64,000 bases of DNA from JAJRAG01 sp050010535 (GTDB lineage: Archaea; Thermoplasmatota; Thermoplasmata; Methanomassiliicoccales; JACIVX01): NCBI GenBank assembly GCA_050010535.1, contig JBEKKT010000007.1:11991-75990 (forward strand), in the 5' to 3' direction. Under the pieces are notes generated by a model. The model ran no database searches, was not told where the DNA came from, and saw nothing but the letters and a program-made list of their open reading frames with translations. How positions within the stretch are numbered: position 1 is the stretch's first letter; each line of letters begins with the position of its first letter. The position numbers and the translations under genes were made by a program. Shown piece by piece: positions 43,524 to 52,353 of this stretch.

Positions 43524-44693
43524 ATGACCAAGAGGGACTACTACGAGGTGCTGGGCGTCGGAAGGAACGCTTCAGAGGAAGAAATAAAGAAGGCATATCG
43601 CCAACTCGCGAGAGAGTACCATCCCGACGTCTCGAAGCTTGACAGAAAGACCGCTGAGGAGAAGTTCAAGGAGATCTCTGAGGCCTATGAGGTTCTCGCT
43701 GACCCCGAGAAGAAGAGGCTCTACGACGCGTATGGCCATGCCGGAGTTAGTGGGCAGTTCAAAGAAGGGTCCTTCAATTGGGGCGACTTCAGCCACTTCG
43801 GGGACCTTCGAGACATGTTCTCTGATCTCGGTGCTTTCGGCTTCGGGGGAACTGGTTTTGGGGACAGCATTTTCGATGTGATGTTCGGGCGTGGTAACGG
43901 CGCATCGCAAGGCCGTCGACAAAGAAGGGGACAGTCGCTCAGATACGACATCGAAATCACCCTTGAGGAGGCGGCATCCGGTATCTCTAAGGAAATATCG
44001 ATATTTCACTCGGTTAAATGCGAGTCCTGCGGCGGGACAGGCGCTAAGGACGGAAAGGTGACATCATGTCCCACCTGCGGCGGAAAGGGGCAAGTAAGCA
44101 GGGCGGAAAGAAGAGGATATAATCAGTATGTCTCCATAACGACCTGTCCGAAGTGCAAGGGGACGGGCAGGATATCGAATGAGGCATGTCCCAGTTGCAA
44201 AGGCAGCGGAACGGTCTTTAAGACATCAAGGTTGAGTATCGACATCCCAAAGGGGATAAAGGATGGAACGAATCTAAGGGTGCCGGGTGCTGGTGAGGCA
44301 GATACGGGAGGCGGACCTCCGGGCGATCTGTTCGTGGTCGTTCATGTGAAGAGGCACGACGTCTTCAAAAGGGACGGACGAGACATATGGATTGAGTGGC
44401 CGATAACCTTTGCTCAGGCCGCTCTTGGGGATGAAATCGAGATCCCCACTCTGAAAGGGAAAGCCAGACTCAAGATCCCCGCCGGGACTCAGGGAGACGC
44501 CGTGTTCAGGTTGAAGAAGAGCGGCATCGAGATGGTGGATGGGAGCGCTATCGGGGACCAGTATGTTCGGGTCAGAATAGCTGTGCCTGAGAAGCTGAGC
44601 CATGAGCAGAAGGAACTGCTGAGGCGCTTTGCGGATTTGGAAGGAGAACCAAAAGGGAAGTTCTCGAGGTTCAAGAGGGGACGTTCCAGCTAG
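43524..44693 (+). CDS. dnaJ: Hsp40 co-chaperone DnaJ
   Basis: DnaJ stimulates the DnaK ATPase. The 389-residue type I protein has a J domain with HPD near residue 33 (REYHPDVS), a Gly/Phe-rich region (about 75-130), and the four zinc repeats CESCGGTG, CPTCGGKG, CPKCKGTG and CPSCKGSG. The two C-terminal beta domains follow. It lies 22 bases after dnaK and completes the operon. Confidence 0.96.
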   Translation: MTKRDYYEVLGVGRNASEEEIKKAYRQLAREYHPDVSKLDRKTAEEKFKEISEAYEVLADPEKKRLYDAYGHAGVSGQFKEGSFNWGDFSHFGDLRDMFSDLGAFGFGGTGFGDSIFDVMFGRGNGASQGRRQRRGQSLRYDIEITLEEAASGISKEISIFHSVKCESCGGTGAKDGKVTSCPTCGGKGQVSRAERRGYNQYVSITTCPKCKGTGRISNEACPSCKGSGTVFKTSRLSIDIPKGIKDGTNLRVPGAGEADTGGGPPGDLFVVVHVKRHDVFKRDGRDIWIEWPITFAQAALGDEIEIPTLKGKARLKIPAGTQGDAVFRLKKSGIEMVDGSAIGDQYVRVRIAVPEKLSHEQKELLRRFADLEGEPKGKFSRFKRGRSS

Positions 44694-44786
44694 AGTTCAT
44701 GTTTTCATTTTGTGAAGACTTTCAGAAAAGCATAATCCATAGAACTACATGTCGCCCTAGAGAGCTTTGAATCAGAGTGAACCGAC

Positions 44787-46040
44787 ATGCGTCTTCCAAC
44801 CACCTCTTTCAAGGGGTACGACCGGAGGTTGTGGGTATTATTCGTAGGAAGGATGGTAGGGGCAGCTGGCTTCTCGGTCGTGATGCCTTTTCTAGCGATC
44901 TACCTACACGACAGGGTCGGGGTCCCGATGTCTTATGTCGGGTTGATTTTCCTTGCGTCATCCGCCACTGGTGCGATTGGGCAGGTGGCTGGTGGAGAGA
45001 TCGCCGATAAATTCGGGCGAAAGAACGTAATGGTGTTCGCACAAGGAACGCGTGCTGGTATATTCGTTATTATAAGCTTAGTAATCGCAACCCAGATGGA
45101 TCTTCTTCTCATTGCGGTCCTCGTCATTTGCAGCTCGCTCGTCGGCAACATCTTCGAGCCCGCCTCGAATGCGATGATCGCGGACGTGGTCTCTCCGGGC
45201 AAGCGGCTGGAGGCGTACGGCCTTCTTAGGATCGGTGTCAACATCGGCTGGGCTCTCGGTCCCCTTATCGGAGGGTTTCTAGCTGCAGTATCCTACTCTT
45301 CTCTCTTTCTTCTCACCGCGGTGACGAGCGGGACCGTTGCGCTCATAATGACCCTGGGCGTGGAGGAGTCAATGCGCGGGGGAGGTGCGAGGGAAGGGTT
45401 CAGTTTCAGAGATCTTGGGAGGATACGGGGGAACAAGCGGTTCGTCTTTTTTTGTGCGATGTCCTTCCTGCTCTTCATCGTGGTCGCTCAGATGTCGACG
45501 ACATACTCGGTATTCTCTACCGATGTTGTCGGCGTCTCAGAGGTCGAGATTGGTTATCTTTTTACCATCAACGGAGTTCTCGTTGTTCTCCTTCAACTGC
45601 CAATGGCCCGATATCTCACCAAGTTCAAAATGTCCACGGTGATCGCCGTCGGTGCCTTGGTCTATGCTGCAGGCTACTTCCTCGTCGCATTTGCTCAGGA
45701 TTTCCTGTTCCTGGCATTTTGTATGTTTGTAATCACGATGGGGGAGAACACAACCTCTCCTTCATCTATGAACCTCGTTGCAAATATGTCTCCGGAAAAG
45801 GAGCGTGGCAGGTACATGGGGATCTTCGGACTGTCCACTTCATTTGGGTATTCGCTCGCCCCTTTCATTGGAGGTGTTCTGCTCGATGTAACAGTTGGCG
45901 CTCCTGCACTTCTGTGGGGAATAATCGCGATATTTGGAATTGTGAGCGCCATCGGGTACTTGCGTATGGGGCGCGACATGCCTGGGGAGCTTGACCGGGC
46001 CAGGAGCACAGTTTCCCGAGACGATGAGAGGAAGGGTTAA
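44787..46040 (+). CDS. Major facilitator superfamily transporter
   Basis: The 417-residue protein has about 12 hydrophobic segments and the MFS motif A between helices 2 and 3 (GEIADKFGRKNVMV). A second-half loop near residue 275 (LPMARYLTKFKM) repeats the pattern. The closest kind is the drug/proton antiporter group (MdtG-like), but the substrate cannot be inferred. The TATA-like agcataatcc (44728-44737) is about 50 bases upstream. Confidence 0.88.
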   Translation: MRLPTTSFKGYDRRLWVLFVGRMVGAAGFSVVMPFLAIYLHDRVGVPMSYVGLIFLASSATGAIGQVAGGEIADKFGRKNVMVFAQGTRAGIFVIISLVIATQMDLLLIAVLVICSSLVGNIFEPASNAMIADVVSPGKRLEAYGLLRIGVNIGWALGPLIGGFLAAVSYSSLFLLTAVTSGTVALIMTLGVEESMRGGGAREGFSFRDLGRIRGNKRFVFFCAMSFLLFIVVAQMSTTYSVFSTDVVGVSEVEIGYLFTINGVLVVLLQLPMARYLTKFKMSTVIAVGALVYAAGYFLVAFAQDFLFLAFCMFVITMGENTTSPSSMNLVANMSPEKERGRYMGIFGLSTSFGYSLAPFIGGVLLDVTVGAPALLWGIIAIFGIVSAIGYLRMGRDMPGELDRARSTVSRDDERKG

Positions 46041-46069
46041 GACAATCCGCCCGCATCAGATACTATAGG

Positions 46070-46816
46070 ATGAAGATCATCGCCATAATGACCGACAATT
46101 TCAGATTCTTCTATCAGATCGTCCAAGATCTGAAGGAGAAGGACGAACCCTTCATCTCCCTGGGCTTTGGGGACCACGTCCCTCCTGCGGTCGGAGTGAT
46201 CATCACCACCGAGGCCGAGAAGACCAGGATAACATTCCCTACCGTCGTCGCTGACGACGATCCCTATCAGGCCGTCGATGTCGCGTCGGCGATATTGAAG
46301 GGCGGTAAGGATTTTGAGAACCTGAAGATAGGTATCGACCCTGGAAGCAGACCAGGATTGGCTGTCCTAGGTGACGGTAAGGTGTTGTTCACCGACGCCG
46401 TTCGTTCCCCGGAACAGGTTGCGGACACCATTGATCACGTCCTTGTCTGTTTCACTCACGCCAACTCTGTTGTCAGAATTGGCCACGGCGACAGAACGAA
46501 CCGAAATCGTATTATCAAGGCGATCTGGGACAAGGTGGACGAGGTTGAGATCGTTGACGAGACGAACACGACTACCAGAAGCGACACCCCTGACGTCGAT
46601 GCGGCGCTCAGCATCGCGACTTCATCGGGGCATAGACTTTCTTCCCCGCCCGAGATCTCGCCCACCGCGGGCGAAATCCGCGACATACAAAGGCTGAGCA
46701 GGATCGAGAGCGGGGGCAGGGTGACAATATCATCTCTGCTGGCCAAAGCAGTGGCGCGGGGTGAGCTGACGCTGGATGGGGCTATAAGGGCACAGAGCAA
46801 GAAGGTCAGACGTTGA
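46070..46816 (+). CDS. RNase H-fold protein of unknown function
   Basis: The 248-residue protein contains IGIDPGSRPGLAVLGDGKVL (about 87-106), the first strand and hairpin of the RuvC/YqgF-like RNase H fold with its catalytic-type aspartate. A further VVRIGHGDRTNRNRI and an acidic VEIVDETNTTTRSDTP follow. The N-terminal 80 residues and a C-terminal helix region (RRIESGGRV-like) are not recognised. Its end overlaps the convergent AMP phosphorylase gene by 11 bases. Confidence 0.7.
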   Translation: MKIIAIMTDNFRFFYQIVQDLKEKDEPFISLGFGDHVPPAVGVIITTEAEKTRITFPTVVADDDPYQAVDVASAILKGGKDFENLKIGIDPGSRPGLAVLGDGKVLFTDAVRSPEQVADTIDHVLVCFTHANSVVRIGHGDRTNRNRIIKAIWDKVDEVEIVDETNTTTRSDTPDVDAALSIATSSGHRLSSPPEISPTAGEIRDIQRLSRIESGGRVTISSLLAKAVARGELTLDGAIRAQSKKVRR

Positions 46817-48332
46817 CCCTTGAGAAGGAAGGAATCTTAGCAAGGAGCATCCCTTCTATAGACACTGAATCCGTCCTCCTTGCCATGTCGGCAGCCCGTT
46901 CGAGCTTAAGCTCGTTTTCTGCATAGATTGTGTATAGCGTCTCGCCCATCTCGACCTGGTGCCCCCTCTTCTTGTTCAGCAAAATCCCTGCACCTTTATC
47001 CTTCGGAGCACCGGCAAGTCTAGCTATCCGAACCAGGTCCTTGTTGTTGATCGCAGAAACGTATCCAGATTTCCTGGCGGCAACATCGTAAGTGTACTGA
47101 CCTACCTTTATATCCTTTGACTTGACGTTCGGGTCACCACCCTGGGCCTGTACGATTTCCTTGAACTTCTTCAGGGCCCTCCCGGACTCAAGGATTTCCT
47201 TGGCCCTCTCGACACCATTGCCTATTCCGCCCAGTTCGAGGAGCATGCCCGCTAATCCGCAGGACTTCTCGATGACACTTCCTGGGTACTTCTTCTCCCC
47301 TTCCAGTATGCTGATAGCCTCTCTAGCCTCCAGAGACGGTCCGATTGCCCTACCTACAGGCTGTCCTCCGTAGGTGACAGCGCACTCGACCTTTATTCCG
47401 AGCGCTTCGCCCAGGTCGATGAAGTCGCGGGCGTACGCCCTCGCCTCATCCATATTCTTGACCTTGGTCCCCTCTCCCATCGGTATGTCTATGACCACGT
47501 AATCGGCGCCGGCCGCCTTCTTCTTCGACATGACGGATGCGAGCAGCTGGGCGTGAGGATCGATGCCAAGCGGATACTCCACTCTGATTATCAGATCGTC
47601 CGCCGGTGCCAAGTTCATGGATCCTCCCCAAGCCAACGTCCCTCCCACCTTCTCGGCTATCCTTTTCAGATCGGACGAGCTGAACTCGACAGGGGCGAAC
47701 ACCTCCACGATGTCTGCGGTGCCTCCGGCACTGCTGATCGCCCTCGAAGACGTCTTTGGTATGAGAAATCCAGCGGCTGCGACGATCGGGACGATAATCA
47801 GCGTCACCTTGTTACCTGGTACGCCGCCGACGCTGTGGAAATCGAAGACTGGGGAGCGATCGAATTCGATGGTCTCCCCACTCTCCACCATAGCGATCGT
47901 GAGATCCACAGTCTCGCGGAGGTTCATGCCATTGATGTGGAGCGCGGTCACGTAAGCCGACATCTCGATGTTGGACAGATTCCTCGCCGCGATGTCGCCC
48001 ACTAGATTCCTTATCTCCTCTGTGGAGAGCTCCCCTCCGTCCATCTTCTTCTTTATGCAGTCGACGGACTCCGGCCTGCCAGTACAAAGTACCTCGACCT
48101 CTTCCCCGGATTCCGCATGGAGGGTTGTGAAGGTCTTCCCGAGTATCCCGATCTCGCCTGGGTTCACGACGGAATCGGTCGTGTGAACGATGGCCGTGAT
48201 GGTGTCCTTGGTCTCGTGCTTGATCTTGACTCTGTCTTGCTCTCTGACGCCGAGTTCCATGCAGTCCTCCTCGTGGAGGACTGCAGTCAGTTCTCCGGTG
48301 TCCATGTCGATGTATCTCGCTTTCAGTTTCAT
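46806..48332 (-). CDS. deoA: AMP phosphorylase
   Basis: The enzyme converts AMP (and CMP/UMP) plus phosphate to ribose 1,5-bisphosphate and base, the first step of the archaeal AMP-RuBisCO pathway. The 508-residue protein has the N-terminal archaeal extension, then the thymidine-phosphorylase-type core: SAYVTALHINGMNLRE, FDFHSVGGVPGNKVTLI, TSSRAISSAGGTADI and VGRAIGPSLEAREA. ATG 48332 overlaps the rbcL stop (ATGA) and follows ggtgggga; a GTG at 48344 is in frame but less likely. Confidence 0.95.
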   Translation of the reverse strand: MKLKARYIDMDTGELTAVLHEEDCMELGVREQDRVKIKHETKDTITAIVHTTDSVVNPGEIGILGKTFTTLHAESGEEVEVLCTGRPESVDCIKKKMDGGELSTEEIRNLVGDIAARNLSNIEMSAYVTALHINGMNLRETVDLTIAMVESGETIEFDRSPVFDFHSVGGVPGNKVTLIIVPIVAAAGFLIPKTSSRAISSAGGTADIVEVFAPVEFSSSDLKRIAEKVGGTLAWGGSMNLAPADDLIIRVEYPLGIDPHAQLLASVMSKKKAAGADYVVIDIPMGEGTKVKNMDEARAYARDFIDLGEALGIKVECAVTYGGQPVGRAIGPSLEAREAISILEGEKKYPGSVIEKSCGLAGMLLELGGIGNGVERAKEILESGRALKKFKEIVQAQGGDPNVKSKDIKVGQYTYDVAARKSGYVSAINNKDLVRIARLAGAPKDKGAGILLNKKRGHQVEMGETLYTIYAENELKLERAADMARRTDSVSIEGMLLAKIPSFSRVNV

Positions 48333-49573
48333 CCCGATCCCCACCTTTCGAGAGCGATTCCGAGCTCTCTGTGATCCTTCGCGTAGACGTCCAGTGGAGT
48401 CCCTTGGAAAGCCGCGTCTACCGCCTGGGACATCGCAGCCGCGCCCGCCCGGATGCCTTCCGGGTGTCCTGCGACGCCTCCCCCTGCCTGTATCTGGATG
48501 TTGTTTCCGGCGATCTCGATCAGCTTGCGGACAAGACTCGGATGAACTCCGCCGGAGCAGACGGAGATCATCGGCCTGTATCTGACCTCATTGTCTTTGC
48601 AAGCCCGCTGCGTCTCCAGATCCTCCTTCGGGTCACCCTTCATCTTGCCGACTCCGAATGTCCCGACGTGCAAAGCATCTCCTCCGCACATGCGGATGAG
48701 CTTGGCCATGGGTCGCATCGCTATTCCGTGATCCTTGTTCCTCGTTATTGCCGCATGCATCGTCCTGTGGACGTGTATCGGTACTTTGATCGATGGATCC
48801 TCCGCCAGGGCCTGGACGGCCGAAAAACCGCAGGTCAGGACGTCGACCATAATCTCGGTCGCACCGAGTTTCTGGGCCTTCTCAGCCACCTCGACAATCT
48901 TGTCCCCTCGAGTCGAGACGTTGATCGCGTGTATCATGACGTGACCGGACTCGCTTTTCAACCTGTCGAGCGCCTCAGCAATTGCCACGACCCGATTCTC
49001 CAGCGGGCAGAACTTCTGGTCGACCAGGGTCTCGTCGTCCTTGCCGTTCGTGAGTCCGCCCATGCCCGCTTCGAAGACGTACGCCGCCGTTTCCTTTGGA
49101 GACAGTCCAATCTTCGGCTTGACTATCGTCCCGACTAGCGGTTTCTCCGGTCTCTTCAAGATGTTCCTGATTCCCTGTATCCCGAACTTAGGTCCTTTGA
49201 ACGCGTCAAGGATCGAACGAGGGAACTCGACGTCCTCGAGGCGTATGCCCTTCAGGATCTCCAGCCCAAAAAGGTTGCCCGCGATGATGCTCAGTATCTG
49301 CGGAACGCCCCCGACTTCGAGGCTGAAATCCTCGACAGGAAAGGCAACGGTCACAATGTTGCCCTTGATGTCGATGACCTTCCCGCTCAATCTGGAGAAG
49401 ATGTCCTTATGAAGCGTCGTCAGTCCCGTCCAAGTGCCCGTCGATTGCTCGGTGGCTATCGCCGCCGCGGCCCTCCTCATGGGAAGGTCGGTCTTCACCT
49501 TGTACTTGCAGATGACGTGCGCATCAAGGTCTATCTTCTCGCCGAGATGCAGATACTTCCCAGAGTATTCCAT
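48329..49573 (-). CDS. rbcL: Ribulose-1,5-bisphosphate carboxylase, archaeal form III
   Basis: RuBisCO fixes CO2 onto ribulose bisphosphate made from AMP. Active-site elements are visible: EQSTGTWT, AGNLFG, GTIVKPKIGL (K175, K177), the carbamate lysine in NGKDDE, HVHRTMHAA, HVGT, loop 6 GVGKMKG, CSGGVHP and QAGGGVAGHPEG. All residues I can place for catalysis are present, which separates it from form IV RuBisCO-like proteins. The segment GGLTNGKDDE is unusual beside the common G-x-D-F/L-x-K-D-D-E. ATG 49573 has ggtga upstream. Confidence 0.95.
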   Translation of the reverse strand: MEYSGKYLHLGEKIDLDAHVICKYKVKTDLPMRRAAAAIATEQSTGTWTGLTTLHKDIFSRLSGKVIDIKGNIVTVAFPVEDFSLEVGGVPQILSIIAGNLFGLEILKGIRLEDVEFPRSILDAFKGPKFGIQGIRNILKRPEKPLVGTIVKPKIGLSPKETAAYVFEAGMGGLTNGKDDETLVDQKFCPLENRVVAIAEALDRLKSESGHVMIHAINVSTRGDKIVEVAEKAQKLGATEIMVDVLTCGFSAVQALAEDPSIKVPIHVHRTMHAAITRNKDHGIAMRPMAKLIRMCGGDALHVGTFGVGKMKGDPKEDLETQRACKDNEVRYRPMISVCSGGVHPSLVRKLIEIAGNNIQIQAGGGVAGHPEGIRAGAAAMSQAVDAAFQGTPLDVYAKDHRELGIALERWGSG

Positions 49574-49586
49574 GTGAATCACCAAA

Positions 49587-50510
49587 TCATCTGTTGAGAA
49601 CCGTTTCCGATCCCAGTTCCTTCATTATAATGTCGTAAGCTGAGTAGGGCGAGATGACCCCGACCTCCGTGACTATCGAATCGACGTAGTCGGCTGGCGT
49701 AGCGTCGAACACGGGATTGAGTATCCTCACGTTCGTGGAAATCTCGCCCTCCCTGACTATTTCACCGGGGTCTCTCTCCTCTATCTCTACGAGCTCACCG
49801 TAGACGGTCTTCGGAGAGAACTTGAAGGTCTCGGCGCAGACGATGAACGGCACTCTGGCTTCATGGGCCGCGAGGGCGATCTGAGACGTACCGATCTTGT
49901 TTATTACGGCGCCATTCGACGCGATCGTGTCCGCGCCGACGTACACCAGATCGATGTCCTTCATTGCCCACCGGACAGCACTGTCGATGATGAGTGTAGT
50001 GGGAATGGCCTCTTTCGCAAGTTCATTGACCGTCAGCAGGCCCTGCCTCCACGGTCTTGACTCGGTGGCATAGACCTCGATGTTCTTCCCTTCCGAGAAG
50101 GCCGTCTTCATGACGCTTAGGGCCGCCTTACTATTGCAATGCGTCAGGATGCGCTCGCCTCCTTTGATGCGCTGCGAGCCAATCCTTCCGATCGTGTTCA
50201 CCGCTTCCTTCGACCGAGCGACGAAGCAATCAGCATTCGAGGCGACGAGGCTCTTGAGCTCCTTCACGCTCTTGGCGTCCTTGGCTCCTCGTGACACGGC
50301 CTGCACAGCATTCCAGAGGGATATCGCCGTGGGCCTCGTCGAAAGGAGGAGGCCCTTGCTTTCTTCGAGCTCCTTCTTGAATCGATCGAGATCCTTCCCG
50401 CTGAACTCCTGCGCCATTTCCTTCAGCGCACCAGCAGCTGCCCTGGCTATTTCGCCGGCACCCCGGATCTCCATCGTCTTGATCGACTGCGCCACTTTCC
50501 TCAAGCTCAT
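49587..50510 (-). CDS. e2b2: Ribose-1,5-bisphosphate isomerase
   Basis: This eIF2B-alpha-like enzyme turns ribose 1,5-bisphosphate into ribulose 1,5-bisphosphate, the RuBisCO substrate. The 307-residue protein has RPTAISLWNAVQAV, THCNSKAALSVM with the catalytic-type cysteine, ATESRPWRQG, and VYVGADTIASNGAVINKIGT with the aspartate. It is the promoter-proximal gene of e2b2-rbcL-deoA, so all three enzymes of the pathway are in one operon. TATA ttatatatc is about 25 bases upstream. Confidence 0.94.
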   Translation of the reverse strand: MSLRKVAQSIKTMEIRGAGEIARAAAGALKEMAQEFSGKDLDRFKKELEESKGLLLSTRPTAISLWNAVQAVSRGAKDAKSVKELKSLVASNADCFVARSKEAVNTIGRIGSQRIKGGERILTHCNSKAALSVMKTAFSEGKNIEVYATESRPWRQGLLTVNELAKEAIPTTLIIDSAVRWAMKDIDLVYVGADTIASNGAVINKIGTSQIALAAHEARVPFIVCAETFKFSPKTVYGELVEIEERDPGEIVREGEISTNVRILNPVFDATPADYVDSIVTEVGVISPYSAYDIIMKELGSETVLNR

Positions 50511-50520
50511 GTTTTATTCC

Positions 50521-50542
50521 ATCCCAGCATGGGATATATAAG
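50521..50542 (-). promoter_or_regulatory. TATA box and palindromic operator candidate of the AMP-RuBisCO operon
   Basis: On the + strand atcccagcatgggat (50521-50535) is a perfect 6-3-6 inverted repeat. It overlaps the TATA tract (ttatatatc on the - strand, 50534-50542) and reaches to about 10 bases before the e2b2 ATG. A regulator bound there would block TFB/TBP or polymerase, so it is a good candidate for repression of the pathway. Confidence 0.5.
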
Positions 50543-50593
50543 TGTTGCCCGAGATAAGTTCTGGCCTAGGGTCCGCCTTCCAGCAGGAGCCTG

Positions 50594-52306
50594 TCAAATT
50601 CCCAAAGTCCTCTCGAGGTCTTTCAGTGGGAGGGTGTTTATGACGTCCTTGTTCCCAAGCCAACCTCTTCTTCCTGTGGCGACGCCGAACATCATGTAAT
50701 TCAGCTGAGGTATGCTATGTGCATCGGTCCCAATGGACAGAGTGACTCCCCTATCCTTCGCCTTCCTGCAGTTCAGGTCGTTGAGATCGAGCCGCTCCGG
50801 GAGGGCGTTTATCTCAAGGAAGACTTTTTTCTCCAACGCGGCATCCATCACCCTGTCAATATTGACTTGGTAGGGCTCTCTTTGCTCAATGACCCTTCCT
50901 GTCGGATGCGCCAGGATTGTGAGGTAGTCGTTCGACATCGCGGCGACAATCCTGTCCGTCATCTCCTTCTCATCCATCTTGAATCCGGAGTGGACAGATC
51001 CGACCACGAAATCGAGATCCTTCAGCATGCTATCTGGATAATCTAAGGTCCCATCGTTGCGGATCTCGACCTCCGTCCCCATGAGGACTCTGATCCCTTC
51101 TGTCTTCCCGGAGACACTTCTCACAATCTCGACGTTCCTCATCAGGTCCTCCTTCGAGACTCCGCCCGCCACCTTTAGTGATTCCGAATGGTCGGTTATT
51201 CCGATGTACTCGTACCCCCTGTTCTTGGCCTCAAGCGCTATTTCTTCCACCGTCGCGCTCCCGTCGCTTAGAGTCGAGTGCACGTGAAAATCACCCTTGA
51301 TATCTCCGAGTTCAAGCAAGATAGGGAGTCTGTGGTCGATAGCAGCCTTGATCTCCCCTCTGTTCTCGCGGATCTCCGGCGGCATCACCTCAAGATCGAG
51401 AGCAGCATACACCTCCTCCTCTGTCCTGCTGGCTATCCTCTCATCAGTGTCCTTTGTGAAAACCCCATACTCGTTTATCTTGAGTCCTTTGTCGATCGCA
51501 AGCGACCTCAGCGAGATGTTGTGCTCTTTGGACCCGGTGAAGTACTGGAGCGCCGCACCATAGCTGTCAGTTTCCACCACTCTGATGTCGACCTGCACCC
51601 CCTCCTTCAGCCTGATGCTCGATTTCGTGTCGCCCTTCGCGATGACCTCCGAGACGTTCGGATTCCTGACGAAAATATCCATTACATTCTTGGGCTCGTC
51701 GCTGCCGACAAGGATGTCTATGTCGCCGATCGTCTCCCTCATTCGACGGAGGCTCCCCGCGACGCTTATCAGCTTGTAGCCTCCGGCCGTCACCATGTAG
51801 TCGACAATGCTTTTTGCGTAGAAGTACGCGTATCCTAGGAGCATCCGACCAGTTCGTTGCTCGAGAAGCTGGATCCCTTTGAGTATATTCTCTTCCGACC
51901 TACCGCCGAAGCCCTTCAGCCCGCGGATCCTGTGGTCCTCGGCCGCTTTCTTCAGCTCGTGTAGGTTCGTTATTTTCAGTTCCTTGTACAAACGCATGAT
52001 CGTCTTCGGCCCGATCTCCGGGACCGTCATGATTTGGAGCAGTCCGACTGGGAACTCCTCTCTCAGTTCCTTCAGATAATTCAGCTCTCCAGACTGGATA
52101 ATCTCGGCGACCTTCTTCGCGATTGCCTCCCCTATGCCCGGGATCTCTCGGAGCTTACCCTCTCTGTAGTACTCCTGGATATCCTTGTCAAGCTCCTCGA
52201 TGTTCCTTGCAGCCCTTCTGTATGCTCTGGGTTTGAACTCGACCCCCTTCAGTTCCAGAAGATCGGCTATTTCATAGAGGACCTGGGCCACCTTCTCGTT
52301 GGTCAT
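50594..52306 (-). CDS. polX: Family X DNA polymerase with PHP domain
   Basis: The 570-residue protein has N-terminal helix-hairpin-helix motifs (IPGIGEAIAKKVAEI, VPEIGPKTIMRLYKEL), a nucleotidyltransferase site (GSLRRMRETIGDIDILVGS, with the two metal-binding aspartates) and VQVDIRVVETDSYGAALQYF. The C-terminal PHP domain has HVHSTLSDGS, GITDHSES, ILAHPTGR and IGTDAHS. Bacterial and archaeal PolX of this type combine gap-filling with 3'-5' exonuclease and AP-endonuclease activity in base excision repair. It shares the strand with purH, 47 bases upstream. Confidence 0.94.
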   Translation of the reverse strand: MTNEKVAQVLYEIADLLELKGVEFKPRAYRRAARNIEELDKDIQEYYREGKLREIPGIGEAIAKKVAEIIQSGELNYLKELREEFPVGLLQIMTVPEIGPKTIMRLYKELKITNLHELKKAAEDHRIRGLKGFGGRSEENILKGIQLLEQRTGRMLLGYAYFYAKSIVDYMVTAGGYKLISVAGSLRRMRETIGDIDILVGSDEPKNVMDIFVRNPNVSEVIAKGDTKSSIRLKEGVQVDIRVVETDSYGAALQYFTGSKEHNISLRSLAIDKGLKINEYGVFTKDTDERIASRTEEEVYAALDLEVMPPEIRENRGEIKAAIDHRLPILLELGDIKGDFHVHSTLSDGSATVEEIALEAKNRGYEYIGITDHSESLKVAGGVSKEDLMRNVEIVRSVSGKTEGIRVLMGTEVEIRNDGTLDYPDSMLKDLDFVVGSVHSGFKMDEKEMTDRIVAAMSNDYLTILAHPTGRVIEQREPYQVNIDRVMDAALEKKVFLEINALPERLDLNDLNCRKAKDRGVTLSIGTDAHSIPQLNYMMFGVATGRRGWLGNKDVINTLPLKDLERTLGI

Positions 52307-52353
52307 TCGATCTCAAGTGACGAAATCGGTTCGCCGAGCAATGAACGTTGCCA

